A stretch of 64,000 nt of DNA from an uncultured Arenicella sp. (GCA_938048185.1 CALIVT010000030.1:56576-120575); one strand, 5' to 3'; positions 9,648 to 19,761 are shown, numbered from the stretch's first letter. A program made the numbers and translations. Notes: generated from the sequence alone by a model not told the origin.

Positions 9648-10088
9648 TTACAATTCTTTCAAGACGTCGAGCGGGTAGCGCACGCCGCTCAAATAATCGC
9701 TGATGCAGTTCGATACAAGCGGGCTTCGCAGAGCGGTGCTAGCATAAATTGCATCGGGGGTGAGCCAATGTGTGCGAATAATGTCGGGGTCGAGTTCTGC
9801 AGCCGGGTCTTCGTCGCTGATTGAGCCGCAAAAAGTATAGCGGATGTAGGTTTTTCCATTTGCTGCTGGCAGGCGATACAAGCCAACGAGCGCGTCGGGG
9901 GTGAAGTGGCGACAGGTCTCTTCTAAGGTTTCACGGACCACGCCGGCGATAATTGTTTCGCCGTTTTCCAAGTGTCCAGATGGTTGGTTGAAAACCACTT
10001 TGTTGCTTGATTTTGAGCGTTCTTCGACTAATAAAAAACGGCCATGTTGCTCGCATATTGCAGCAACAGTTATATCAGGTGTCCACAT
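9648..10088 (-). CDS. nudJ: NUDIX hydrolase, NudJ-like phosphatase
   Basis: A 146-residue NUDIX protein. The Nudix box is complete: [21 protein letters not shown], fitting GX5EX7REUXEEXGU except that the glycine before the final hydrophobic residue is not conserved. The N-terminal [23 protein letters not shown] and position just upstream of mnmA match NudJ (YmfB), which removes phosphate from nucleoside tri- and diphosphates and hydroxymethylpyrimidine pyrophosphate. It is probably transcribed with mnmA. Substrate preference cannot be read from sequence. Confidence 0.88.
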   Translation of the reverse strand: MWTPDITVAAICEQHGRFLLVEERSKSSNKVVFNQPSGHLENGETIIAGVVRETLEETCRHFTPDALVGLYRLPAANGKTYIRYTFCGSISDEDPAAELDPDIIRTHWLTPDAIYASTALRSPLVSNCISDYLSGVRYPLDVLKEL

Positions 10089-10404
10089 AAACAGGCTTAA
10101 GGTGCGCAGTGTGCGCTGAAATTTTGTCTTTAAAGTAGGTAAGCAAACTTATTGCTTATCCACTTAGTGTGACGCGTATACCAAGCATTTACAATGCTTT
10201 GGTGAAAATTTTATGCTATTCTCGCTCACCAATTTTGAGCGGGATTGGCCATATTGATACTCGCCATAAAACCTGCTTATTTATGCATACGCGTTTCATT
10301 CTAATCCGCGTTTGCGCGCTGGAATTTGCGTGCGCGCTGTAGCAATTAGCTTGAAAAGAACGAGACCCTCCTAAAACGACTACTAGTTCGAGAACAGATA
10401 AACG
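10089..10404 (+). promoter_or_regulatory. Divergent nudJ/icd control region
   Basis: A 316-bp divergent intergenic region. CCAAGCATTTACAATGCTTTGG (10181-10202) is a near-perfect inverted repeat with 7-bp arms AAGCATT/AATGCTT. It overlaps a good candidate promoter reading toward icd: TTTACA at about 10188, then about 18 bases, then TATGCT. A repressor site over a -35 box would fit this layout. If that promoter is used, icd has a leader of roughly 180 bases. No ORF is evident here. Confidence 0.45.
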
Positions 10405-12642
10405 ATGAGTAACGCTAAATCTAAGATTTTTTATACCCTTACCGACGAAGCACCAGCCTTAGCGACACGCTCCCTGTTGCCGATTTTTCAATCCTTTGCT
10501 GCGGCGTGTAATGTCGAGGTTGATACCAAGGATATTTCATTAGCGGCTAGAATTTTAGCGAATTTTTCTGACTATCTAACCGATGAGCAAAAAGTCAGCG
10601 ATTCGCTCGAAGAGCTGGGAGCGTTGGTTCTCAAGCCTAGCGCTAACGTTATAAAAACGCCGAATATCAGCGCCTCTATCCCGCAAATTAAAGCGGCTAT
10701 CGATGAACTGCAAGCGCATGGTTTTGACTTGCCAAACTTCCCAGATGACCCTCAGACTGATGAAGATCATAAAGTTCGTGCTTTATACGAAAAAGTAAAA
10801 GGCAGTAATGTTAACCCGGTGATTCGCGAGGGTAACTCTGATCGTCGCGCGCCGGCAGCGGTTAAAAACTACGCGCGTAAAAACCCGCACTCTATGGGCG
10901 AATGGTTACCTAGCTCACGCACGCATGTAGCGACTATGAATGGTGGTGATTTTCGTTCAAGCGAGCGTTCGATGACGCTCGCGGACGCCTGTTCGGTGAA
11001 AATTGAATTCACCGATAGGTACGGCAATACCTCGATTAAGCAAGAAGGACTCAAGTTGCTTAAAGGCGAAGTAGTTGACGCGATGTTTATGAGCAAGGCG
11101 GCATTACGTAAATTCTATGCAGAGCAAATCGACGACGCTAAAGAGAAAGACATGTTGTTCTCTTTACACGTGAAGGCGACCATGATGAAGGTCTCGCACC
11201 CAATCGTGTTCGGTCACGCGGTCACTGTCTATTACCAGGACGTGTATGAAAAATACGCAACCCTGTTTGAAGAGCTTAATGTTCAGCCCAATAACGGTTT
11301 GGGTAATCTTTACAATATCATTGAGCAGATATCGGGTGATTTACGCACTAAAATTGAAGCGGATATTCAGGCGTGTTACGAGAATCGCCCCGCAATCGCG
11401 ATGGTGGACTCTGATAAAGGTATCTCGAATCTACACGTGCCCAGTGACGTAATTGTCGATGCGTCTATGCCTGCGATGATTCGCAGTTCGGGCAAAATGT
11501 GGAATATGGACGGTGAGTTGCAAGACACTAAAGCGGTTATTCCTGAAAGCACTTATGCGTATATCTACCAAGAGGTCATAGACTTTTGCAAGGCCAATGG
11601 CGCGCTTGATCCGACCAAAATCGGAAGCGTTTCGAATGTTGGCTTAATGGCGCAAAAAGCAGAAGAATACGGGTCGCACGACAAAACCTATGAAATGGAA
11701 TACGACGGGCATATGCGCGTTATTGATGAGGAAACGGGTCAAATTCTCTTCGAACATCCAGTACAAGAAGGCGATATCTGGCGTATGTGCCAAGTAAAAG
11801 ATGCGCCGATTCGAGATTGGGTGAAATTGGCGGTCAATCGTGCACGCAAGACAGGCTCGACGGCTGTTTTTTGGCTGGATAAAAATCGGCCGCACGAAGC
11901 TCAACTTATCATCAAAGTTAACGAGTATTTACGTGATCATGATACTGAGGGTCTCGACCTGAAAATAATGTCGCCGGCTGATGCCACGCGTTACTCGCTA
12001 GAGCAAATTACTCAGGGGGCCGACGTCATCTCTGTTACTGGTAACGTTTTGCGCGATTATTTGACTGACTTGTTTCCGATTTTGGAAGTGGGCACCAGTG
12101 CTAAGATGTTGTCGATTGTGCCGTTGATGAATGGCGGTGGATTATTCGAAACTGGCGCAGGTGGTTCTGCACCTAAGCATGTTAAGCAATTCACCCAAGA
12201 AGGGCACTTGCGCTGGGATTCGCTTGGCGAATTTTTGGCGACCGCAGCGTCGTTTGAACACTTAGCTGAGGTAAATGAGAACCCAAGTGCGCAAGTCTTG
12301 GCGGACACCCTAGATCTAGCAACAAGCAAACTATTGGATCAGGGCAAGTCTCCGTCACGCAAAGTAAACGAGCTGGATAATAGAGGGAGTCATTTCTATC
12401 TTGCGCTTTACTGGGCCGAGGCTCTTGCTGAGCAAGATCAAGACAGTGAGCTAAAAGCTAAGTTTGCTGTATTGGCTGACCAGTTAAGCCGTAACGAGGA
12501 GAAAATTGTCGAGGAACTTAACGCGGCGCAGGGCAGTGCGGTTGAGCTTGGTGGGTATTATTACCCGTCACCTGAAAAAGCCGAGGCTGCAATGCGGCCA
12601 AGTGCCACACTTAACTCAATCGTCGATGGCTTTCGTGCGTAG
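10405..12642 (+). CDS. icd: NADP-dependent isocitrate dehydrogenase, monomeric type
   Basis: A 745-residue monomeric isocitrate dehydrogenase (Idh-II type), which oxidatively decarboxylates isocitrate to 2-oxoglutarate with NADP in the TCA cycle. The length is right for the monomeric class (about 740) and far above the dimeric class. Family segments include [12 protein letters not shown] near residue 170, [32 protein letters not shown], and the conserved [20 protein letters not shown] near residue 575. The ATG at 10405 starts [12 protein letters not shown]. It is monocistronic, followed by a tandem-repeat array and a two-way terminator. Confidence 0.97.
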   Translation: MSNAKSKIFYTLTDEAPALATRSLLPIFQSFAAACNVEVDTKDISLAARILANFSDYLTDEQKVSDSLEELGALVLKPSANVIKTPNISASIPQIKAAIDELQAHGFDLPNFPDDPQTDEDHKVRALYEKVKGSNVNPVIREGNSDRRAPAAVKNYARKNPHSMGEWLPSSRTHVATMNGGDFRSSERSMTLADACSVKIEFTDRYGNTSIKQEGLKLLKGEVVDAMFMSKAALRKFYAEQIDDAKEKDMLFSLHVKATMMKVSHPIVFGHAVTVYYQDVYEKYATLFEELNVQPNNGLGNLYNIIEQISGDLRTKIEADIQACYENRPAIAMVDSDKGISNLHVPSDVIVDASMPAMIRSSGKMWNMDGELQDTKAVIPESTYAYIYQEVIDFCKANGALDPTKIGSVSNVGLMAQKAEEYGSHDKTYEMEYDGHMRVIDEETGQILFEHPVQEGDIWRMCQVKDAPIRDWVKLAVNRARKTGSTAVFWLDKNRPHEAQLIIKVNEYLRDHDTEGLDLKIMSPADATRYSLEQITQGADVISVTGNVLRDYLTDLFPILEVGTSAKMLSIVPLMNGGGLFETGAGGSAPKHVKQFTQEGHLRWDSLGEFLATAASFEHLAEVNENPSAQVLADTLDLATSKLLDQGKSPSRKVNELDNRGSHFYLALYWAEALAEQDQDSELKAKFAVLADQLSRNEEKIVEELNAAQGSAVELGGYYYPSPEKAEAAMRPSATLNSIVDGFRA

Positions 12643-12665
12643 ATTCTTGGTACAACGAGCCGACT

Positions 12666-12741
12666 AGCTAAGGGCTTTTTGCTTAGCTAAAGGCTTTTTG
12701 CCAAGCTAAAGGCTTTTTCCCTAGCTATAGGCTTTTTCCGT
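12666..12741 (+). repeat. Four exact-length 19-bp tandem repeats downstream of icd
   Basis: Units AGCTAAGGGCTTTTTGCTT, then AGCTAAAGGCTTTTTGCCA, then two variants ending CCCT and CCGT, at 12666, 12685, 12704 and 12723, followed by a partial AGCTCC. The first two units together form AGCTAAG...CTTAGCT, a 7-bp stem. Each unit has a T5 run, so the array may contribute to transcription termination of icd. Confidence 0.9.
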
Positions 12742-12792
12742 AGCTCCTTAGTGGCATTGATAAGAGTAGGAAAGTAAGAAAAAGGTTGAAAC

Positions 12793-12832
12793 AAAAAAAA
12801 GCACGCTAGGTCTAGTGATAGCGTGCTTTTTT
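12793..12832. terminator. Two-way intrinsic terminator between icd and the cold-shock gene
   Basis: GCACGCTA (12801-12808) pairs with TAGCGTGC (12819-12826) around a 10-base loop. It is flanked by A8 on the left and T6 on the right, so it can end transcription of icd on the plus strand and of the cold-shock gene on the minus strand. Confidence 0.93.
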
Positions 12833-12850
12833 ACTTGGGAAGTTTTGTGT

Positions 12851-13060
12851 TTATGATGCCGCGCGGATCTTAGCGGCCTTTGGGCCCTTGTCTCCATCTT
12901 CTAGATCATATTCAACTTCTTGACCTTCATTTAGAGTTTTATAGCCATCCATTTCGATTTCAGAATAATGTGCGAACACATCATTTCCGCCTTCGCTTGG
13001 TTCAATAAATCCAAACCCTTTTGAAGAGTTGAACCATTTCACGGTTCCTCTTGTAGCCAT
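12851..13060 (-). CDS. Cold-shock domain protein, CspA family
   Basis: A 69-residue single cold-shock domain: [19 protein letters not shown] with RNP-1 motif KGFGFI, RNP-2 motif DVFAHY, and an acidic C-terminal half. Such proteins bind single-stranded RNA and DNA and act as RNA chaperones. The start has a good ribosome binding site (GAGGA upstream of ATG). Its position facing clpS-clpA matches cspD in E. coli, but the sequence is CspA-like and a symbol is withheld. A leader up to about 150 bases long is available upstream for post-transcriptional control. Confidence 0.95.
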   Translation of the reverse strand: MATRGTVKWFNSSKGFGFIEPSEGGNDVFAHYSEIEMDGYKTLNEGQEVEYDLEDGDKGPKAAKIRAAS

Positions 13061-13391
13061 CTTTTTTCCTCACTTAGGTAAAACATCCTGATATTAGCTT
13101 CAGGTATTTAACGAAGTCCTTTTGGTGGTATTAGGTTTTTTGCGAACCTATCTGACTCTTTTTGGGACTTCACAACGTAAACCATATTATTTGTAATAAT
13201 ATGAGGATGTCAGTAAACCTTCTCAAATGTGAAAGGTCAAGCTCGTGAATCAATTTATCGGCGTTAGTAGTGCAATTGTCTAGTAAAAAGGCCTTGAAAA
13301 ATAGACAAGAGAGCGCAAACTTAAGCTTGATATACACTAGAGCCGATCGCGTGATCAGCCACTTGCCACAGATGTTATTCTGAAAATTTGT
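13061..13391. promoter_or_regulatory. Divergent csp/clpS intergenic region with AT-rich inverted repeat
   Basis: A 331-bp divergent region. ATATTATT-TGT-AATAATAT (13184-13202) is a perfect 8-bp inverted repeat about 125 bp upstream of the cold-shock start and may be part of a promoter or operator. The stretch between it and the csp start would be the cold-shock leader. The 82-aa ORF in the track (13170-13418, minus) has no supporting features. Promoters were not resolved with confidence. Confidence 0.4.
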
Positions 13392-13739
13392 ATGAGTGAT
13401 TACCCCGAACCGATTCATAACGACGATTTAGCGATTGAAACAGCCAAGCCCAGGCTTAAGAAACCACCTTTATATCGCGTGATCTTATTAAACGACGACT
13501 ACACTACGATGGAGTTCGTGATTGAGGTGCTAACCGCGATCTTTCATCATTCTGATGAGAAGGCGGCGCAAATTATGATGCATGTGCATCAAAAGGGTGC
13601 GGGCATTTGCGGTGTCTATACTCGAGAAATAGCCGAGACCAAAGTAGAGCAGGTTAGAGAGTACGCGCAAGACAATAAGCACCCGTTACAATGTACTATG
13701 GAGCCCGAATCGGGCGATCCAGATGCCGCTGATCAGTAG
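13392..13739 (+). CDS. clpS: ATP-dependent Clp protease adaptor ClpS
   Basis: A 115-residue ClpS adaptor, which brings N-degron (N-end rule) substrates to ClpA. The core is unmistakable: PPLYRVILLNDDYTTMEFVIEVL carrying the substrate-pocket residues, then HQKGAGICGVYTREIAETKVEQV. The N-terminal extension (MSDYPEPIHNDDLAIETAKPR) is flexible in the family. It lies 26 bp before clpA on the same strand, the standard arrangement. Confidence 0.97.
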   Translation: MSDYPEPIHNDDLAIETAKPRLKKPPLYRVILLNDDYTTMEFVIEVLTAIFHHSDEKAAQIMMHVHQKGAGICGVYTREIAETKVEQVREYAQDNKHPLQCTMEPESGDPDAADQ

Positions 13740-13765
13740 TGCGAAAGCCGCAGAGAGACTAAATT

Positions 13766-16015
13766 ATGATATCTAAAGATCTAGAAAAATCACTGAACTT
13801 CGCGGTACAAGTCGCGCACGAAGCGCGTCACGAATTTGTTACCACTGAGCACTTACTGTTAGCTTTGTGCGACAACTCATCGTCGATGGCGGTATTGCAG
13901 GCTTGCTCTGCAGATATCGATCAATTGCGAGCCGATTTGAAAATTCATTTGGCGGATCATGTTCCGCAGGTCGAAGATCAGCCAGAAGTTAAAACTCAAC
14001 CGAGCATAGGCTTTCAACGCGTTTTGCAACGTGCGATCGTGCACGTACAAAGCTCAGGTAAAACAGAGGTCGATGGCGAAAACGTGCTAGTGGCAATGTT
14101 TTCTGAGCAAGATTCTTACGCGGCTTACTTCCTCGACAAACAGAATGTGACGCGTTTCGACGCGGTTTCTTATATATCTCACGGGATTACAAAAGAAGGC
14201 GAAGAGCTTGAAGGTTTGCCATACCCCGAAGATCAGCAAGCACAAGAGGCTGAGCAGAAAGAGGGCCCACTCGAAGCCTACACCGTTAATTTGAATCAGC
14301 GTGCAGCCGATGGATTTATTGATCCGTTGATTGGGCGAGACAAAGAGGTTGAGCGCACCATTCAAATTTTGTCTCGAAGACGCAAGAATAACCCGCTCTA
14401 TGTTGGGGAAGCGGGTGTGGGTAAAACCGCTATTGCGGAGGGCTTAGCTCGAAAAATTGTTGAGGAAGAGGTACCTTCGGTGCTTAAAGACGCAGTGGTT
14501 TACGCCCTCGACCTGGGTGCATTATTGGCTGGAACCAAGTATCGCGGTGATTTTGAAAAGCGTCTAAAGGCCGTGTTAAAGGCGCTCGAGCGCGAAGAGC
14601 ATGCGGTACTTTTTATTGACGAAATTCACACCATTATTGGTGCCGGTGCCGCGTCAGGGGGCGCCATGGACGCGTCGAATCTGCTGAAGCCCGCGTTGTC
14701 TAGCGGACAGTTAAAATGCGTTGGTTCGACAACCTATCAAGAGTACCGAGGAATTTTCGAAAAAGATCGAGCATTGTCACGGCGCTTTCAAAAGATAGAC
14801 GTTGAACAGCCGACCGTAGATGAAACGGTGCAAATATTACGCGGCTTGAAATCTCGCTATGAAGAACACCATGAAGTAACGTACACGCCGGAGTCATTGA
14901 GCCTTGCGGCCGAACTCGCAGATCGCTATATCAACGAGCGCTTTCTACCGGACAAGGCGATTGATGTAATTGACGAGGCCGGCGCGCGCACGCGTCTGTA
15001 CGAGCGGGACGAAGGCGAAGTACCCGTGATTGATACTGAGAAAATCGAAGAGGTGGTCTCATTCATCGCGCGGATACCGCCTAAGACAGTATCCGCGTCG
15101 GATGTTGATTCTCTAAAGCACCTTGAGCGTGACTTGAGGCTCGTCGTATTTGGACAAGACGACGCCATTGTAAACCTGTCGTCGGCCATTAAAATGTCGC
15201 GCTCAGGCTTAGGCAAGCCCGATAAACCGATTGGCTCATTCTTATTTTCCGGGCCGACGGGTGTCGGTAAAACCGAAGTTACGCGTCAACTGGCAATGAC
15301 GTTAGGTGTTGAGCTGATTCGCTTCGATATGTCTGAGTACATGGAGCGTCACACGGTGTCTAGACTAATCGGTGCGCCTCCAGGCTATGTCGGTTTTGAT
15401 CAAGGTGGCTTGCTGACCGACTCGATCAATAAGCACCCACACGCGGTGCTGCTATTGGATGAAATTGAGAAAGCGCATCCAGATGTTTTTAATTTGCTAC
15501 TTCAGGTTATGGATCATGGCACGCTGACGGATAACAATGGCCGCAAGGCGGATTTTCGCAATGTGATTATCGTGATGACCACCAATGCGGGCGCGGTTGA
15601 GGTTTCTCGCAACTCGGTTGGCTTTACTAAACAAGATAATGCGCTTGATGATATGTCGGCTATTCAAAAGATGTTTACACCTGAATTTCGTAACCGCCTT
15701 GATTCGATCGTGCGCTTTAAGCCGCTGAGCAAAGACGTTATCGGTAAGATTGTGGATAAAGAGTTGCTCGAAGTTGAACGTCAATTGCTTGAGAAAAATG
15801 TGCAGCTTGACGTTGACGATGACGCTCGTGATTGGATCGCTGACCACGGTTATGACGAAACGATGGGTGCTCGCCCACTAGCGCGGCTTATCCAAGAAGA
15901 AATTAAACGCGGCTTGGCCGACGAGCTCTTGTTTGGCAAGTTGCAAAAGGGTGGCAAAGTTAGTATTGGTGTGGAAGAGGGCAAACTGTCTTTTGATATA
16001 AGCGGTGCTAAGTGA
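13766..16015 (+). CDS. clpA: ATP-dependent Clp protease ATP-binding subunit ClpA
   Basis: A 749-residue AAA+ unfoldase that feeds proteins into ClpP. It has an N-terminal Clp_N double repeat (residues 1-145), a first AAA module with Walker A GEAGVGKTA and Walker B VLFIDEIHTIIGAG, a second with GPTGVGKTE and LLLDEIEKAHPDVF, and the C-terminal ClpB-D2-small domain. The NSVGF segment near residue 615 corresponds to the ClpP-docking IGL/IGF loop position. No long middle domain is present, which separates it from ClpB. It follows clpS and its stop overlaps the nitrilase start. Confidence 0.97.
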   Translation: MISKDLEKSLNFAVQVAHEARHEFVTTEHLLLALCDNSSSMAVLQACSADIDQLRADLKIHLADHVPQVEDQPEVKTQPSIGFQRVLQRAIVHVQSSGKTEVDGENVLVAMFSEQDSYAAYFLDKQNVTRFDAVSYISHGITKEGEELEGLPYPEDQQAQEAEQKEGPLEAYTVNLNQRAADGFIDPLIGRDKEVERTIQILSRRRKNNPLYVGEAGVGKTAIAEGLARKIVEEEVPSVLKDAVVYALDLGALLAGTKYRGDFEKRLKAVLKALEREEHAVLFIDEIHTIIGAGAASGGAMDASNLLKPALSSGQLKCVGSTTYQEYRGIFEKDRALSRRFQKIDVEQPTVDETVQILRGLKSRYEEHHEVTYTPESLSLAAELADRYINERFLPDKAIDVIDEAGARTRLYERDEGEVPVIDTEKIEEVVSFIARIPPKTVSASDVDSLKHLERDLRLVVFGQDDAIVNLSSAIKMSRSGLGKPDKPIGSFLFSGPTGVGKTEVTRQLAMTLGVELIRFDMSEYMERHTVSRLIGAPPGYVGFDQGGLLTDSINKHPHAVLLLDEIEKAHPDVFNLLLQVMDHGTLTDNNGRKADFRNVIIVMTTNAGAVEVSRNSVGFTKQDNALDDMSAIQKMFTPEFRNRLDSIVRFKPLSKDVIGKIVDKELLEVERQLLEKNVQLDVDDDARDWIADHGYDETMGARPLARLIQEEIKRGLADELLFGKLQKGGKVSIGVEEGKLSFDISGAK

Positions 16016-16986
16016 TGGTGGATGACGGCTCGCAAGATAATTTGAAAGTCTGTCTTGCTCAAATTTCTGCTATTTGGCTGGATAGAGCGGCCACCCTCGA
16101 TAAAGTGTGTGCATATATTGCTGATGCCGGTCAGCAAGGCGGTGACCTGATTGCATTTGGAGAGGCCTTAGTGCCTGGCTATCCGTTTTGGGTCGATCTT
16201 ACCGGCGGCGCGAAATTTAACGATGATGAACAAAAGCAGTTCTTCGCACATTATGTGCGCAATGCAATTGACATCGATGCGGGCGATTTAGACCGTGTCT
16301 GCCAGCAAGCGAAAGAGCATAGTGTCGCAGTCTACCTTGGTACGATTGAACGGCCGCAAGACCGAACCGGCATGAGCCTCTATTGTTCGATGGTTTATAT
16401 TGATAAGACTGGCGCTATCGAATCGGTCCACCGTAAGTTGATGCCGACCTTTGAAGAGCGCTTAGTGTGGTCGCCCGGTGACGGACATGGTTTGCGGACT
16501 CATCGTCTAGAAGGCTTTCAGGTGGGTGGCCTAAATTGCTGGGAAAACTGGATGCCTTTAGCGCGTGCCGCACTTTACGGACAAGCTGAAAACTTACACG
16601 TGGCAATCTGGCCCGGCTCGGAACGCAATACTCGCGATATCACGCCTTTTCTTGCCAAAGAAGGGCGCTCATATTCAATGGCGGTTAGCGGACTAATGCC
16701 GGTTAGGGAAATTCCCAGTAGTCTGCCTCACTACGAACGCATGCTTGAACAGTTAGGCGATGCTAAATTTCTTGCGAACGGAGGGTCTTGCTTGGCGGCA
16801 CCTAATGGTGACTGGGTGATTGAGCCGCAAGTCGAAATTGAGGGCTTATTTGTCGCAACGATCGATCTCGAGCGGGTGCGCGAAGAGCGTCAAAACTTCG
16901 ATGCCGCGGGCCATTATTCGCGCCCAGACGTCACGCAATTGACAGTTGATAGGCGCCGTCAATCCACGCTTAATATACTCGACTAA
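16015..16986 (+). CDS. Nitrilase/aliphatic nitrile-type carbon-nitrogen hydrolase
   Basis: A member of the nitrilase superfamily, true nitrilase branch, predicted to hydrolyse an organic nitrile to its acid and ammonia. The catalytic triad is visible: Glu in AFGEALVPGYPFW, Lys in HRKLMPTFEERLVWSPGDG, and Cys in GGLNCWENWMPLARAALY. About 323 residues is normal. The ATG at 16015 shares one base with the clpA TGA, so translation is probably coupled to clpA. The track start (GTG 16012) is three bases earlier and also possible. The link with Clp proteolysis looks positional rather than functional. Confidence 0.9.
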   Translation: MVDDGSQDNLKVCLAQISAIWLDRAATLDKVCAYIADAGQQGGDLIAFGEALVPGYPFWVDLTGGAKFNDDEQKQFFAHYVRNAIDIDAGDLDRVCQQAKEHSVAVYLGTIERPQDRTGMSLYCSMVYIDKTGAIESVHRKLMPTFEERLVWSPGDGHGLRTHRLEGFQVGGLNCWENWMPLARAALYGQAENLHVAIWPGSERNTRDITPFLAKEGRSYSMAVSGLMPVREIPSSLPHYERMLEQLGDAKFLANGGSCLAAPNGDWVIEPQVEIEGLFVATIDLERVREERQNFDAAGHYSRPDVTQLTVDRRRQSTLNILD

Positions 16987-17066
16987 AAACGGTGCAAATT
17001 AGGTAGTGTCTTTTATACGCTGATAGTAGGGGCGGTGTGAGTGCTCGCTTAGCGTAGCGCGGACTA

Positions 17067-17153
17067 CTATGATAACGCCGGTGCTATGATAACGCCGGTG
17101 CTATGGTAACGCCGGTGCTGGGATAACGCCAGTTGCTGGGATAACGCCAGTTG
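17067..17153 (+). repeat. Five 17/18-bp tandem repeats between nitrilase and DUF3108 genes
   Basis: Three units CTATGATAACGCCGGTG (17067, 17084, and 17101 with one change) and two units CTGGGATAACGCCAGTTG (17118, 17136). The last unit ends exactly at the stop codon of the convergent DUF3108 gene (17154). CCAGTTGCTGG across the last two units forms a short stem. The two unit types show expansion from one ancestor followed by divergence. Confidence 0.9.
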
Positions 17154-17885
17154 CTACGATTTAGTCAGTTCCAAGGTTTCGACTTCGAACGTGGTTGTGC
17201 GTGATTTACGCGACTCTCGAATTCGCAAGGGCAGATACTGGTCGTCTGGTGATAGCCAAAATGTAACGGTTCGGTTGGGACGCAGTTCGCGCTCTAACAC
17301 CAGCTTAATCACTTTCTTTTCACCCAAACGCGTTTCGATGGTTTCAATTTCGCGGCTGCGTTGTTTAAAGCCACGCACTCGGTTTTTCTTACCGTCGATT
17401 GAATACAAGGCGGTATCGCCCAAGCCTTGGTCTTTCAGTAGCGCGGCGGCAAACCATATTACGCAGTTGTTGACTATGTAGCCCTGTGGCATGTCCAGTG
17501 ATTGGTCGTTACTGAAATCAATTTTTTTGTTTTCCCAATCAAAGCCGACTTGATAGTCGATTTTGCCAATTCGTCCACCACTGTAGCTGCTGGTCACTGC
17601 TTGGCCATCTCGCACTTCGAACTCGCAGGCTTCTTGGTGATTGCTACCGCTGATGATTGCGGCCATACCTTGAAAGCGCGTGACTGACTCAATCGCATAC
17701 CCGGTGTCGGTAGAGCTTAAGGTGGTCTTGATTTTACCTACCGTGGCATCGCCGAATTTTGTGCTCTCTAGACCAATGGTATAGCTTATAGAAACCGGCT
17801 CAAGAGCCGCAGCTTGCGCCGATTTAGGCATAGCAAAAACGCTCGCGCAGGCGACGAAAAAAATAAGAAAAGTGAATTTTGACAA
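17154..17885 (-). CDS. DUF3108 periplasmic protein
   Basis: A 243-residue protein with a signal peptide (FTFLIFFVACASVFAMPKSAQA) followed by a beta-rich DUF3108 body: VSISYTIGLESTKFGDATVGKI, then the typical FWLSPDDQYLPLRIRESRK near the C-terminus. The function of the family is not established. It lies 50 bp downstream of purN on the same strand, an order I recall from pseudomonads, and is likely co-transcribed. Its start codon is TTG with no obvious ribosome binding site, so the exact start is uncertain. Confidence 0.85.
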   Translation of the reverse strand: MSKFTFLIFFVACASVFAMPKSAQAAALEPVSISYTIGLESTKFGDATVGKIKTTLSSTDTGYAIESVTRFQGMAAIISGSNHQEACEFEVRDGQAVTSSYSGGRIGKIDYQVGFDWENKKIDFSNDQSLDMPQGYIVNNCVIWFAAALLKDQGLGDTALYSIDGKKNRVRGFKQRSREIETIETRLGEKKVIKLVLERELRPNRTVTFWLSPDDQYLPLRIRESRKSRTTTFEVETLELTKS

Positions 17886-17935
17886 AACTAATATGTAGCC
17901 TAATTATGATCAACCCGATGAATGCCTAAGCTAGC

Positions 17936-18586
17936 TCAGACATCGAACGTTTGCAACTGTTCAGCTGAGGTTTCACCATCCAGTAATACTTTACTATTTG
18001 CGATACTAAGGCGCTTCTCGGCGAACCATTTAGCCGCCAGTGGGTAAAGTTGATGCTCTATTTTATGTACCCGTTGTTGCAGGCTGTCGTGGGTATCATC
18101 GCCTTTTAGACGCAGTCGGCCTTGCAACACGATAGGCCCGGCATCGACGTCTGGCACCACAAAGTGAATGCTTGCACCATGCCATTGATCACCCGCATCA
18201 ATGGCGCGTTGATGGGTATTGGTGCCTGGGTACTTAGGTAGTAGCGACGGATGAATATTCAATAGGCGAGCCGCGTAATGATTCACGAAGTCAGCCGTTA
18301 ATATGCGCATAAAACCCGCGAGAATCACCAGCTCAGGTCGAGCTGCGTCAATTGTTTGCATTAACGCTTGATCAAAATCCAATCTACACTCGAAATCTCG
18401 GTGGTTAATCACTGCGGTATCAATGCCCGCAGTAGTCGCGCGCTCCAAGCCGTAAGCGTTTGGGTTGTTGCTAATTACCAAGCTAATGTCTAGCGGTAAA
18501 GAACCATGCTCAACTTGGTCGATAAACGCTTGTAAATTACTGCCGCCGCCTGAAATTAATACAACCGTTCGAGTGGGCTGAGCCAT
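17936..18586 (-). CDS. purN: Phosphoribosylglycinamide formyltransferase PurN
   Basis: GAR transformylase, which uses 10-formyl-tetrahydrofolate in the third step of purine synthesis. Motifs: RTVVLISGGGSNLQAFID for GAR binding, ILAGFMRILTADFVNHY, the HPSLLPKYPGTNTHQRAIDAG signature with the catalytic His, and HFVVPDVDAGPIVLQ with the catalytic Asp. The ORF track begins 39 codons upstream inside purM. The ATG at 18586 (MAQPTRTVVL) is one base past the purM stop and gives the normal 216-aa length, so it is chosen. Confidence 0.96.
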   Translation of the reverse strand: MAQPTRTVVLISGGGSNLQAFIDQVEHGSLPLDISLVISNNPNAYGLERATTAGIDTAVINHRDFECRLDFDQALMQTIDAARPELVILAGFMRILTADFVNHYAARLLNIHPSLLPKYPGTNTHQRAIDAGDQWHGASIHFVVPDVDAGPIVLQGRLRLKGDDTHDSLQQRVHKIEHQLYPLAAKWFAEKRLSIANSKVLLDGETSAEQLQTFDV

Positions 18587-18587
18587 G

Positions 18588-19631
18588 CTAGACGATTTGT
18601 ACTTGTTGCTCTGCTGCGCCAGCGTTGACTTCGCCGACAACAAAGGCTGTTTCACCAGATTCATTAAGAGCGGCAATGCTGCGCTCAACATCATCGGCGT
18701 CAACCACCAAAATCATGCCGACCCCACAATTGAACGTACGGTACATTTCAGCTCGCTCGATATTTGCGATTTCCATCATCCACGTAAACATGGCGGGCCA
18801 TTGCCAACTCGACTCGTTCACCACAGCATGGCAATTTTCGGGTAAAACGCGATTCAAGTTACCCGGAATACCGCCACCGGTAATATGAGCTAAAGCATGT
18901 ACGTCAACATTTTGCATTAACGACAGGACCGAGCGAACGTAAATTTTAGTAGGCGCCAGCACGACATCGGCTAGCGGCTTGCCTTCAATTAACGTGTCAA
19001 GTGGTACCTCATACGTGTCAATTACTTTTCGAACTAACGAATAACCGTTTGAATGCGCGCCGGTTGACGCTAACCCGATCAGCTTATCGCCGGCTTTAAC
19101 TTTAGTGCCATCGATGATCTTGGCCTTTTCAACCGCGCCAACACAAAAGCCTGCAAGGTCATATTCGCCCGCCTTATACATGCCTGGCATTTCAGCAGTT
19201 TCACCCCCAATTAGCGCTGCGTTTGCTTGTACGCAACCTTCGCCTATACCTTCTACGACTTTCGCTGCTACGTCAGGTGTCAGTTTGCCGGTCGCAAAGT
19301 AGTCTAGAAAGAACAAAGGTTCGGCACCTTGAACTAAGACGTCGTTGACGCACATTGCCACTAGGTCAATGCCAATGGTGTCATGCTTATTTAGGTCAAA
19401 CGCGAGCTTTAGCTTGGTGCCAACACCGTCGGTACCTGAGACTAGAATTGGTTCTTTATAATTTTTGGGAACTTCAAATAAAGCACCGAAACCGCCCAAA
19501 CCACTCAAACAACCTTCACGTTGAGTGCGTTTAGCGACCGGTTTAATCACGTCAATAAATGCATCGCCGGCGTCAATGTCAACGCCCGCGTCGCGGTAAG
19601 AAAGAGATTGAGGTTTATCAGATTGAGCCAC
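18588..19631 (-). CDS. purM: Phosphoribosylformylglycinamidine cyclo-ligase PurM
   Basis: AIR synthetase, 347 residues, catalysing the fifth step of purine synthesis with ATP. Typical segments: [18 protein letters not shown] at the N-terminus, [10 protein letters not shown], the [20 protein letters not shown] block, [11 protein letters not shown] and [16 protein letters not shown]. The start is GTG with GGGAG seven bases upstream. It is the first gene of a leftward purM-purN-DUF3108 operon and is divergent from the PgsA-like/hda pair. Confidence 0.97.
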   Translation of the reverse strand: MAQSDKPQSLSYRDAGVDIDAGDAFIDVIKPVAKRTQREGCLSGLGGFGALFEVPKNYKEPILVSGTDGVGTKLKLAFDLNKHDTIGIDLVAMCVNDVLVQGAEPLFFLDYFATGKLTPDVAAKVVEGIGEGCVQANAALIGGETAEMPGMYKAGEYDLAGFCVGAVEKAKIIDGTKVKAGDKLIGLASTGAHSNGYSLVRKVIDTYEVPLDTLIEGKPLADVVLAPTKIYVRSVLSLMQNVDVHALAHITGGGIPGNLNRVLPENCHAVVNESSWQWPAMFTWMMEIANIERAEMYRTFNCGVGMILVVDADDVERSIAALNESGETAFVVGEVNAGAAEQQVQIV

Positions 19632-19761
19632 AGGTTACTCCCGATGAGGTAGGCGTTGGTGAGTTTAGCGGGGTTCGCCGAATGGGCGGTATTGTAGCGG
19701 TTTCATTAGCTATTGTGTATCCAATAAAAGCTAGAGATAATTGCAACAGCGAAACCATGAA

